From Cristatella mucedo (taxonomy: Eukaryota > Bryozoa > Phylactolaemata > Cristatellidae), in the NCBI GenBank assembly GCA_009760855.2, contig WPIO01000015.1, positions 5,373,501-5,437,500 on the forward strand: a stretch of 64,000 nucleotides of DNA, read 5' to 3'. The notes below the pieces were generated by a model. The model saw only the letters and a list, made by a program, of their open reading frames with translations. It had not been told where the DNA came from and ran no database searches. This document shows, piece after piece, positions 1 to 8,569 of this stretch (positions are counted from its first letter, which is position 1; each line of letters begins with the position of its first letter). The position numbers were made by a program, and so were the translations under genes.

Positions 1-281
1 TAATAGTTTAACCACCCTTTAACCACCCCGGTTAGCTTTTTGAAAGATAGCACTTTAGGATTGTGTGGCAGAATGTCAGATATACCAGTGGGTCGATCTT
101 TGTGCCTGCCGTGGAGGTCATTAGCATGGATCAATAACTTGTTTCTTTATTGAATTCAGCACAGCGGCAGCTCAACGATAGCCTACTTATGTGACGACTC
201 GCTTGTTTTTATCGGGCACCCAGTGCTGCACGCCAGCTTTCGCCAGCAGCCTTGAGCACGAGGCAACTGAAATGGTCTTAC

Positions 282-820
282 CGATAAGGGGGACGGCGTC
301 AGAGGTTCTTGGTGTGACCTCAACGACTACGAGCTTGAAGAACGAGAACGACAGAAGTATGGACAGCTGTATCATGATCTTTTGCTCCCGGAAATTGGGA
401 GGCAGCAAAAAGCTGAGCAGGCTGATGAAAGACAGCATCGAGCAGGGAGCGAGGATGTTGAACACGTAGTATAGGGTGCGACGTCGCAGGTGCAGGTGGG
501 CCACCACGTCGGGAAACGGCTCTGGACAGCAGCCGTAGAGCGACACCTGGCGTGTCAGCGCTGTATTCACCAGGTCAAAGTCATCGTTGGGAGCGTAGCC
601 GTCCGTCGACACTACCGATGACAGGATCTCCACGTCGACCTGAAACCCGTCGTATGACCAGGAGCCCATCTTGAGCCAGCAAATCTGGTCGTCGAACGGA
701 AAGTACGTTATGTCGATGCGACAGGCGCTCGAAAACTTCACCATCGGCTTCCAATAGATTGAACCGTCGTAGTTAAGCACCACTCGGCTCTTGGCCAGAG
801 TCGTTGTGGTTATTTCCATC
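282..820 (-). CDS. nAChR alpha-like subunit, exon with Cys-loop, loops B and C, M1 and M2 (gene continues beyond the left edge)
   Basis: This exon encodes the second half of the ligand-binding domain and the first two membrane helices of a nicotinic acetylcholine receptor subunit, a pentameric ligand-gated ion channel of the plasma membrane. Seen directly: a 13-residue Cys-loop from CRIDITYFPF to the second Cys; GSWSYDG (loop B Trp); YGCC with vicinal cysteines, the mark of an alpha subunit; the RRRTLYYV start of M1; and an M2 with the conserved Leu at 9'. The acceptor (CTGCAG before 820) and the donor (GTAAGA after 282) are good. Length is 539 bp: one base finishes a Thr codon, 179 codons follow, then one base. 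It joins in phase to the exon at 6704-6858. No stop or frameshift is visible. M3 to M4 must lie left of the window. Oddities: one extra residue before M2, Met at 2', Gln at 4', Lys at 15', and Phe where alpha subunits have the distal loop C Tyr. Confidence 0.96.
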
Positions 821-1094
821 CTGCAGAAATTGTACGTTAAATCATGGCTAACGAGTCGACAGAAGCTATCCAAAGACACGATAGACAGATAGTGCACTTA
901 CGTGCCTCTTTCCTTGCACTTGAGTGCCTCTGGGTGCAGGCGAGTGCTTAATCGACAGCCAAATTGCGACGGCTTTGCCTCTGCCAGTTTAGTCTAACAA
1001 TCGCAACTTGAAAGCTCCCTTTGTAAATAATAGATGCTATGAGTACAACTGTAACCCCACAAAATGTCGTGGCTGGCGTGAACGATTTTTAGTG

Positions 1095-1245
1095 CCGAGC
1101 TGGTTTGGTCTAGCGGTCAAGGTGCTCGCCCCGATCAAGGTCGGACTGAGGTCGTGGGCTCGAGCCCCGAGGCATATGCGAAGCGCCTGAATAGAGATTA
1201 AGTTCTCTTGGGGCGCTATGTGAATGAATTACATTTATTCTTTAG
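1095..1245 (+). mobile_element. SINE family A, tRNA-derived head with LINE-like 3' tail
   Basis: The head reads as a degenerate tRNA (TGGTCTAGCGGTCAAGG as A box region, GGGCTCGAGCCCC as B box). The 3' part, GCGCCTGAATAGAG up to GGGGCGCTATG, folds as AGCGCC/GGCGCT with an inner AGAGA/TCTCT pair. Related copies occur at 8428, 11930, 13690, 31770 and 39640. Confidence 0.8.
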
Positions 1246-1534
1246 AGAAGCCTATGTGTCGACTCTCCCTTTACCATCGCAGGCACAAGTGACTCTTTTT
1301 GGCTAGCCGCGGATTCAGCAGCGACCCTAGAGGTCAGTGGGAAGGAATTCAATACGTATCTCCCTCTGCAATTCCACAAGGAGGGAATGGGAATGTTACG
1401 CACAAGATTTATCGAAAACCCTACCAGAGTCGAGGCGGCTTACGGCGGGCATACGGTACGGAGCCGACTTCAGCTCTCCCAACAAAATGAAAGCACATCT
1501 GATTCAGGGAGATAGTCTAGCAAGTAAGTAGCCA

Positions 1535-1725
1535 GGAAGAATCAGCTCAGGACGGCTGACGAAGATATACCACACTCGGTGGTAGGAGAGTGGAAGTCGT
1601 TTCGAGATAGGTATTGACGTAGAGTGCTACAATCTAAGACACGTCGAGCCAAGGCTAATGTCTTAAAAAACAAAACCTTTAGAAAAGCCTCAGGTGCAAA
1701 TAATGAGAGAGGGACTTCAATAGTC
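1535..1725 (-). mobile_element. LINE family B fragment, C-terminal end of reverse-transcriptase ORF
   Basis: On the minus strand the peptide RNDFHSPTTECG...SSSAVLS matches RNDIYSPTADYG...FSAVLS of the longer family B copy at 23770-25245. Upstream residues match more weakly and the frame then breaks. It is a short, decayed 3' piece inside the nAChR intron. Confidence 0.6.
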
Positions 1726-2239
1726 GATAACGGCCTTGCTAGCCTCCCATGCTTGGCATCAGCAAAAGTCGGCCATGGAAATCCCGCTAGACTGAAAATG
1801 AACACACAATAATTACGAACGCCCTCAACGCGTCTATGGCTCGGGTTTATAAGAAATCCGACTCCAAGCTGTGAAGTGACGGGTTCAGCTTTTCTGCTAC
1901 TTTATCTTAAAATTACTACTGGATCTAAATTCCTTTGTATTTCTTTGCTACTCACTGCTATACCTATCTTATGGTGTGCCACGACTAGTATTATGACCAG
2001 CCTTCGAACGCCTCCTGATATGGTCCATGACGCATATTGTGTAATAATAATAAGATTAAGCAGTCATACGTATATCAGAAAACTAGATATATATCTACGT
2101 GCTTTACGAATAAAAGCAAGAGCAGCAGTAATTAAAAATAATGATAATTATGCGTTTCTATAGAATACCGAGGGACCTAATGCTCTGTCTAGGCACTTAA
2201 CTAAAGCTAAAAAAGAAGCATTACCTTATGGCTAGCAGT

Positions 2240-2443
2240 TGCAAGCACAGTGTCAGCACATCAGGCACAAAAGCAGCATACATGCCGACTCTCTGAATGT
2301 CCCCTAACCATGTTATCACTGCTATTTATTGAGCACGCTACAGCTAACCATTCGATCGTGCTTCCTTTGCACCAAATGTAAAGTGCGGGGAAAGAGATTG
2401 GGTTATCTGATGGTGTTATATAAAATGTATTATTATTATTATT
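2240..2443 (+). mobile_element. LINE family A 3' tail
   Basis: This is the untranslated end of LINE-A: repeated CAGTGTCAGCAC / CTAACCATGTTAT phrases, then AAATGTAAAGTGCGGGG, GAGATTGGGTTATCTG and a terminal ATTATTATTATT. It abuts a LINE-A copy on the opposite strand, giving a tail-to-tail pair. Confidence 0.75.
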
Positions 2444-2975
2444 ACCAGACTAATCACAAGGGTCTTCCAAATGGTGGTAGGAACTGGTGCGTTCTAACTT
2501 CCTTATTAAGGTCAGTCCATCGGATTTCGTGATGTTAGGAGTGAGCTACAGGCTTTGAGAGTACACGAACAGAAAGGCGCACCCTTCAGAGATTTGAGAT
2601 TAGTTCGAGGCGAAGCTAAATTAATTAAGTCAGAACAATGAGTGGCACAATGCCTGGCTTAGCTGACGAGTAGATCGAATAGGTAGGCTGGAGCTAAAGA
2701 ATGCAGGGAGCTATGGAAGCCAGTGCAAGTCGACGAGAAGCCGTGTGACGTGGCAACTGCGACGCTAATGACGGACAAGTCTAGCAGCAGAGTTTAGCAC
2801 CAGGCGCAAGGTTCCGATTGCACCATGCTTGCAAGTCAACGTACAGTCGTGGTGAGTTACAAAGCCTAGATGGAATATCACAAATGCACGGACCAACTTT
2901 GATGCATCGTGCCTGTCTAAGCAGTCTCGAAATTTTGAAATGTTGCCAAGCAGTACTTAAGCGGACATAACTGCG
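2444..2975 (-). mobile_element. LINE family A remnant, 3' part of reverse-transcriptase ORF
   Basis: The DNA aligns by eye with the better copy at 5440-6000 on the same strand, for example CAGGCTTTGAGAGTACACGAAC and GGCAACTGCGACGCT. The reading frame is broken by several stops. The element's own hairpin and ATT tail are missing at its 3' end, where it meets the plus-strand tail. Confidence 0.65.
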
Positions 2976-3574
2976 AAATTGGGACAGCACAGCTTTATTT
3001 CCGCCCGGTCTTTTATATTCTTTGCTAGCAGAGACGATTTTGAATGTTTTAAGAGCATTCAAATTTCAGAGTCGAGGTTGGTTTGCTCCTATTTAAAAAG
3101 GTATTTTCATCATCATTCAATATGAGAAAGTGTGACGCAATCTATGTGCGGAAGTCGACAATACATACAGCTAGTGAATTAAAGGAGTGAGACGTGCTTG
3201 AAGACAGGAAGGGATCAACGCATATTTACAGTTCGTTTTATCAGCTTAGAAGTAAAAGCCTAGGTTTTGCTTGGCCATTAGATCAGCAAAAAGAAGAGTT
3301 TGAATAGTAAAAAGAAGCGGACTAAGCACAGAGCCCCGGGGTGGAGGTCCCCGTTATTTGGTGCTTCCTAGTGTGGATAGTGCACATTTATTTAAGCGTG
3401 TGACAATCATCCGAGGAACCCCCTAACAGGTGTTACCCCAGAGCTCTTAGCTTGTTTTCTTTCTTTAACCATTTAGGCTCTCACTTTTCCCGATTTAATT
3501 TCCAAGCTAAAGCACAAGGCTTTCACGGTAATGTCCAAGATATAAATGACATGCACGGTATTCTGTGTAAACAG

Positions 3575-3612
3575 GCACACACACACGCACACACACACAC
3601 ACACACACACGC
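3575..3612. repeat. (CA)n microsatellite
   Basis: About 19 CA units with a single CG interruption near the start and another at the end. Seen directly. Confidence 0.95.
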
Positions 3613-4329
3613 AACGAGCAAGCTTCATGCTTAAGACAATTTTTCAAACGCACACTACACGAAATGCAGGTCATCAGTCGTAATGAACCGTGCTAGCAAG
3701 TGTAATTGGTTCACTGACCAGTAATCAGGCAAAGCACGCGAGATAAAAAAGCGAGTTCACTGAGGCGAAGAGAAAATTGAGAAGGAACGATGCGCATTGA
3801 GCTGGGACTCAATGCGAAGACACGGCTAGAAGTCGGGCAGAAGCTAGAATCGAGATGTGCACGTTAACTTCATACAAACGGAAAGCGTGATCGCCAAAAC
3901 ATTGCAACTTTGTGCTTAGGATCAGCAGAAATACTTAAAGGCAGTGGGTGGTGCAAGAGACAACTAAAAGAGTAAGGACCTCAGACAATGGGCTGGTGGT
4001 AGCTATTGGAGCGACATATGACCAGACTCAAGCATGCCGATTCGAGGCAGCGTGCTGCATATCGTCTGCCGCTGCCAAGCATGCTTTATTTAATCACCCC
4101 GAGCTAATTCTTACCCACTTGTCCGTAAAAATTTCGACGCAATTCCGATGCATCTCATCCACGTCCAGATCAGTCAGCAAAAACACCACTGTTATGAGCA
4201 TGAACAAGCGAGGACTATTGAAAATAGAAACGGTATGACCCAGTATAAACACACTGACTGTAATTGCTGATGCTTGGAATTAGTTTTTGCAAGGAGGCTA
4301 ATTAATGGCAAGTACTGACTCAGGCTGCG

Positions 4330-4480
4330 TTCCACAAATATCTTTGTGGCTAACCTAGTTGGTTAAGATTATTGACCCGGTTGGCTGTGTTATGGCCTCG
4401 GGCGTACCGGGGCTATGTTCTTGGCAGAATCCAGATCCCACCGTCGAAATAAAGGAGGGATCTGATCGACGCTGACCTTT
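4330..4480 (+). mobile_element. Possible old tRNA-derived SINE
   Basis: GTGGCTAACCTAGTTGGTTAAG resembles a tRNA A-box region and CCTCGGGCGTACCGGG could be an eroded B box about 45 bases later. No second copy was recognised in this window, so the call is weak. Confidence 0.3.
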
Positions 4481-5304
4481 CTTTCAAGAGCTGCAAATAT
4501 CTTTACCCTCTTCTAAGAGCTCGTTGGAAGCAAGTCGCGTATATAAATAAAAAGCCCCCCCCCCGCAACGCTCTGACATTAACGTGGCAAGAGCGTGCAG
4601 GTACCAAAGCTTGCTTCAATTAAATTTGATTCACTAGTGGTGCTTACACAAAGTAAGAATATGAGCTATTGCATCCAGCTCAGTACTAGCTAGTGTGACG
4701 TGAAGACTGCACACTGTTAACGATATATGCAAATATTATTGGGAAAAACTGTTTTTGATTGCAATATTTCTGTCATTTGTCTGCCGATCTCAAACCCAAA
4801 TACGTTCTAGCTTGATTGCAAAACCCAGCTTACAGGGAGACTCAGATCGTTAACAGCACAGACAATTGATCTCGGCCCATTATTCTAAACTGCTTTGTGG
4901 TTGAGTTTGTTGCTGGGCGTTTGACACAAACTTTAACTGGATTAGGCGCAACGTCCTCGTGATGATAGTGTGAGGCAGACTGAAATGTGGCTCCACAAAC
5001 ATTCTGATCAAGCCACAGTGTCAGGCACTGCGTCACTGCCTGCCAAATTATCGATCACTGTATTCTACACTATGCTAGCGATTATACGTAAAGCTGTTGA
5101 AGGCGATTGGACAGCCGCAGCGAAATCGTGTCTAAAAGAAATTCTAGCTTCTTATAAAGAAGTTTTACCGCTTCTCACGTCCTGCAAACTTTTAACAGAG
5201 CAGCAGCAGCTTTTGCATGCCGCAGCCTCAGATCTTCCGAAAAACTGCGTGCTCTCTTTCACATAAGGGCTCCTTGTGACTCAAGTTTGCTCTTGGTGAA
5301 ACCC

Positions 5305-6180
5305 TAATAAGGATAACAATAATGATAGTGCACTTGATAAAGCGCCCTCAGAGTGCGAATCCCAATCTCTTTTTTGGCACTTTACATTTGCAGCAAAGGG
5401 AAACGCGATTGAGTGCTGAGTAATATCTTGCTTGATAAACAAACAACATCAAAAATGAGTATCAGGGGCCCATTAAATGCTGTCCTAAATAGACGTGTTT
5501 GTAAATTCTTTTTAAATGTGGTCAAGTCAGGGGTTGTTCTGACGCAAGTCAGGAGGGACTTCAAGGCTTTGGGAGTACACGAACTAAATGCACAGTCTCC
5601 AAAGGATTTATGGTTTGTACGAGGTTTTGGTAAACTGTTGGATTCCGAAAAGGAGGTGGTACGATGCTTGGCCTGGTGGGGGAGTAGATCTGAGAGATAG
5701 GCTGGAGCCAAGGAATGAGGTGACCTAAAAGTGAGCGACAAAACCTTGAAGTCGATCCGTTGCTTTACTGGTAGCCAGTTCAGGTCGACGAGAAGTGGTA
5801 TGATGTGGCAACTTCGACGCTCTCGACAGACAAGCCTAGCTGCAGAGTTTTGCACCAGGTTTAATCGCCTGATTATATTTGCCGGTAGACCAGCAAGCAG
5901 TGAGTTACAGAAGTCAAGACGGGATGTCACAAAAGCATGGACAACTTATACTTGATATCCTTATCTAAACAAGCCCGAGTTTTAGCAGCGTTATGTAGCT
6001 GAAAGTACGCGGAGTTGATTGTGGAGCTAATGTGGTCGTCTAACGAGAGGTCAAACCCTGACTGAAACTTGCTCATGCAATTCCTCTGCTGCGATAATAT
6101 CGCTCTCACTTGTTTCCAGTACTGAGTTAGCAGTAGCAGCCTGTCGCGTCGTTCGTAGCGGTACAAGTCTCAGTTAAGAA
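5305..6180 (-). mobile_element. LINE family A, 5'-truncated copy with C-terminal RT ORF and 3' tail
   Basis: Read on the minus strand, an open frame at 5930-5382 encodes the region after the reverse-transcriptase core of an L2/CR1-type [46 protein letters not shown] and [12 protein letters not shown] second open piece (6166-5927) is upstream and out of frame. The 3' end carries the AAGCGCC hairpin and an imperfect ATT tail (TTATTGTTATCC). Endonuclease and RT catalytic motifs are absent, so it is 5' truncated and dead. It sits in the nAChR intron. Confidence 0.88.
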
Positions 6181-6703
6181 GACTCGTACCAATTAAATAT
6201 GAATAAAAAGGCGATTTTAAGTTTGGCGTTCTGCAGGAAGGAAGTCACTGCGGAGCATTAGTTTTAGGCCACGCAACGGTATCAAATGCTAGCGCTTCTG
6301 ATAGAAAGCCAAGTTAGCAAATCCGCTACACATGAGAGCGAGAGCAAGTAAATTTCCAAGGCAAATAAATAGCTGAGAATGCAAAGGACAGCTGAAATAT
6401 TTGCATAAGCTGCTTCACTGAATAAAAGCGAGTGTCTTGACAGGTGGGATTTAAAATTTAACGATGTGATCCATCCAAAATAGATTGAAAAAGAGCTCAA
6501 GAAAATGTTTACATATATTTAACTATACAATCTCTAACAGGAGTTAACGACAGTCTATTCGGCGAAATCATTGCGAGTGCATTATAGCAAGATCAAAACC
6601 CCCAAAGCTCTCAGCGAGTAATTCGATGGGTACTAATAGATAACGTTATTGTAGAATTTGTCGATCTTGCGACGGTCAGATCAGTAGCCATAAGTAAACT
6701 TAC
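6181..6703. other. Intronic stretch, nothing recognised
   Basis: AT-rich with short chance open frames only; no repeat family or gene recognised. Confidence 0.5.
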
Positions 6704-6858
6704 GTGTTGTACAGCACAATGTCCGGTACCCAAACGAGGCTGCTCGGGACATAAACTCTCTTGATTCCGAAGAAGTGATCCGGGTCCCACTGCAGTCGCT
6801 CGTCGACCCACTCCTGTCTTAGCCAAATCAACGTGGTCATAATCTGAGTCTTCTCATC
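6704..6858 (-). CDS. nAChR alpha-like subunit, exon with loops D and A
   Basis: This internal exon belongs to the same receptor gene and encodes the middle of the extracellular ligand-binding domain. It opens with DEKTQIMTTLIWLRQEW, matching the family pattern around the loop D Trp, and runs through RLQWDPDHFFGI to VWVPDIVLYNT, the loop A region. The acceptor is TAG before 6858 and the donor is GTAAGT after 6704. At 155 bp it holds 51 codons plus two bases (AC). These are completed by the first G of the exon at 820 to give Thr, so the splice phase agrees exactly. The start is in phase 0 and follows the DV end of the exon at 7733-8007. Most subunits have an A-D-G motif after LYN; here it is absent. 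The intron on its 3' side is 5883 bp and the one on its 5' side is about 874 bp. Confidence 0.94.
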
Positions 6859-7732
6859 CTACGAGCATGAGAAAACATGGCTTTGAAAACAATACTCAAA
6901 ATTCTAGAATTGCAGCAATTCTACAAGTGAGATAATCTGATCGCCATCGCCGGCGCCGCCCATTCTCGGTCTATCACTGCCTCTACAGTCGCTTACGTGT
7001 AGGTAAACAGCACAAACATAACCAGAAATGGACCTAGTGTTATACAAGACCTTCAAGAAGTGACATAAATACTTCCAAACCACCAGCCGTTCGATTAAAT
7101 CATCAGCAGGTCGGGTTGATGGTCGTGCTGCTAATTACGGGTACGATTTCTACGTCGGCCAAGGGTCTGACTAAAAGGTCGAATGGAAAAGAAGTGGCTA
7201 TGCGGAGAAGCCGGGATTGCCGGCGTCGGGGGGGGGGGATGAGGCGGCTTGAGAGGAAGGGAGCTCTGGATGGTACTGATTGCCAAGCATGGCTAAGAGA
7301 GCCGAACAGGTTGTTTGGTGTATTCACTACATTACACTACATTCACTACATATTCACTATATTCACTACATACTTCATACATATTTCACTACATTTTCCG
7401 GGCGAGGAATGAGGCAGCTTCTCGCGAAATCTCCATTGTCTTCAAATGGCTCTAGGTTGAGCTAAAAAGCATTACCAGACGTCTCGATGGTCTCAATGCG
7501 TCTTCAAGTTTCTGATGGACATTTTTTAAAGTTCCCGACGAGATCCCGGCATCGTCCTCGGTAGCAGCACTTGTTCGCATGCTATTTAAACGACTCGCGG
7601 TTACAGTTTAGCACTATCGAGAAAGCTTTCCGATGTAATGCGGTCGCGAGTTGAGATTCATCGCACGTGAATTTAAATAATGACAAGCCGCCGATGCAAA
7701 TAACCACGCTTAAGCACCAGCGAAATACTTAC
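6859..7732. other. nAChR intron with short-period repeats
   Basis: Intron between the exons at 7733 and 6858. It contains a G run near 7230-7238 and a degenerate repeat of TTCACTACATA type at 7319-7396. No other feature is seen. Confidence 0.7.
7319..7396. repeat. Degenerate short tandem repeat (ATTCACTACAT type)
   Basis: ATTCACTACAT and close variants recur about six times with 10-12 base spacing. Seen directly. Confidence 0.8.
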
Positions 7733-8007
7733 AACGTCCAGCAGCTGTGCCAGCGACACGCCAACACGGACAATGACAGTCGCGCTAGCGTTCATTGCGG
7801 GTCTGACCAGCGGCTCGTAGCCGTCGAGCAGAAACTTGAACAGCAATCGCTCCTGCGACTTCACGGGGCTCGCCGTGCTCTCTTGGCTGATGTCCTCAAG
7901 TGGCACTCGCTCAGCACTTGAGGCCGATTTGGTTTCTGTTGCATCAGGCTGAACCGTAGTCACGTCGATAGTCGAGCGATTAGTTGCAGCCTGGTCGGCA
8001 TATGATT
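7733..8007 (-). CDS. nAChR alpha-like subunit, N-terminal extracellular exon
   Basis: This exon carries the N-terminal helix and first strands of the ligand-binding domain. The diagnostic part is SQERLLFKFLLDGYEPLVRP followed by GVSLAQLLDV, which matches the family pattern of helix, Y-x-x-x-x-R-P, then the first beta strands ending in DV. An N-A-S glycosylation sequon follows the R-P. The donor GTAAGT after 7733 is strong and phase 0, leading into DEKTQ of the next exon. Upstream of the helix is a Ser/Thr/Glu-rich stretch of about 45 residues with no family match, longer than the usual short N-terminus. The exon start is uncertain: CAG before 8007 follows a pyrimidine tract, and a second CAG before 7990 would give phase 0. 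No signal peptide is in this exon. Confidence 0.9.
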
Positions 8008-8182
8008 CTGTCGAAGAAAAAAGGCAGTCGTGAATAGTTGTCCGCCAGCAGATCTGGCATGTTCGTTAAGGGCTATCCGGTTTTTCAGCCACTGTAGATC
8101 CTCGGCAGCTTGCTCGTCCGACCATCAGAACGCGGTCATTAGTCGTTGGGATAGTCAGTCTCGGGCCGGTGGCAATGCTTAC

Positions 8183-8242
8183 GAACGTGTGGCCGCTTGT
8201 CAACTGTGGCTGGTAGACCATGAGAAGAAGCTTCGCTAGCAT
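8183..8242 (-). CDS. Possible first exon (short hydrophobic leader) of the nAChR gene
   Basis: A 20-codon open stretch starts at an ATG at 8242 (MLAKLLLMVY...) and ends at a GTAAGC donor in phase 0. It would splice in phase only to the alternative acceptor before 7990, leaving an intron of about 190 bp. The leader is short and weakly hydrophobic, so a signal peptide is plausible but not convincing. If the acceptor before 8007 is the real one, this exon cannot be used because the phase differs. This is inference from position and splice signals. Confidence 0.28.
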
Positions 8243-8427
8243 GACACCAGCGTTGCGCAAGAGTTATGAGGAACAAAGCTGAGAGTTACTGATGCTGGTG
8301 ACTATAGATTCAATGTTGACACGATTGATTCGTGGCAATGTCGCTGCTCTCGCGCCTCTAATGAGCAGTCATTTTAATTAAAGAGACAGTGTATCAAGCT
8401 CGTATATATATCATTCCCTTATTTTTG

Positions 8428-8568
8428 CCCAACGAGAACTAAACTCATCCAGGCTCTTCGCATATGCCGCAGAGTTTGAACTCAAGAGCTCGGTCCCCAG
8501 GCATTCACCTTGACTCCAGTAATCAAAGGAGAGTACCCTTACCTCTGGGCCAAACCATGGCCTCATTT
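8428..8568 (-). mobile_element. SINE family A
   Basis: Minus strand reads GGTTTGGCCCAGAGG, then CTTGAGTTCAAACTC as B-box region, then GCATATGCGAAGAGCCTGG and AGTTCTCGTTGGGC, matching the head-to-tail order of the copy at 1095. It lies just upstream of the nAChR 5' end. Confidence 0.72.
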
Positions 8569-8569
8569 A

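Larger units (their letters stand above)
2976..5304. other. Intronic stretch with no recognised gene; microsatellite and possible SINE only
   Basis: No open frame here resembles a known protein. It holds a CA repeat at 3575-3612, a possible old tRNA-derived repeat near 4330-4480 and a 10-base C run at 4555-4564. The rest looks like neutral intron sequence. Confidence 0.6.
821..6703 (-). other. Large nAChR intron filled with transposable-element debris
   Basis: This 5883-bp intron lies between two in-phase receptor exons. It contains a SINE (about 1095-1245), a LINE-B fragment (about 1535-1725), LINE-A pieces on both strands (2240-2975 and 5305-6180), a CA microsatellite and a 10-base C run at 4555-4564. 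The remaining stretches, roughly 1730-2240, 2980-4330, 4480-5300 and 6180-6700, show no recognisable gene, RNA or repeat. Confidence 0.85.

Noticed and set aside
1095-1170. tRNA-like sequences (also at 13690, 31770, 48455 and 49945) as genuine tRNA genes
   Set aside because: They fail to form full cloverleaf stems, recur with a common non-tRNA tail, and are therefore SINE heads.
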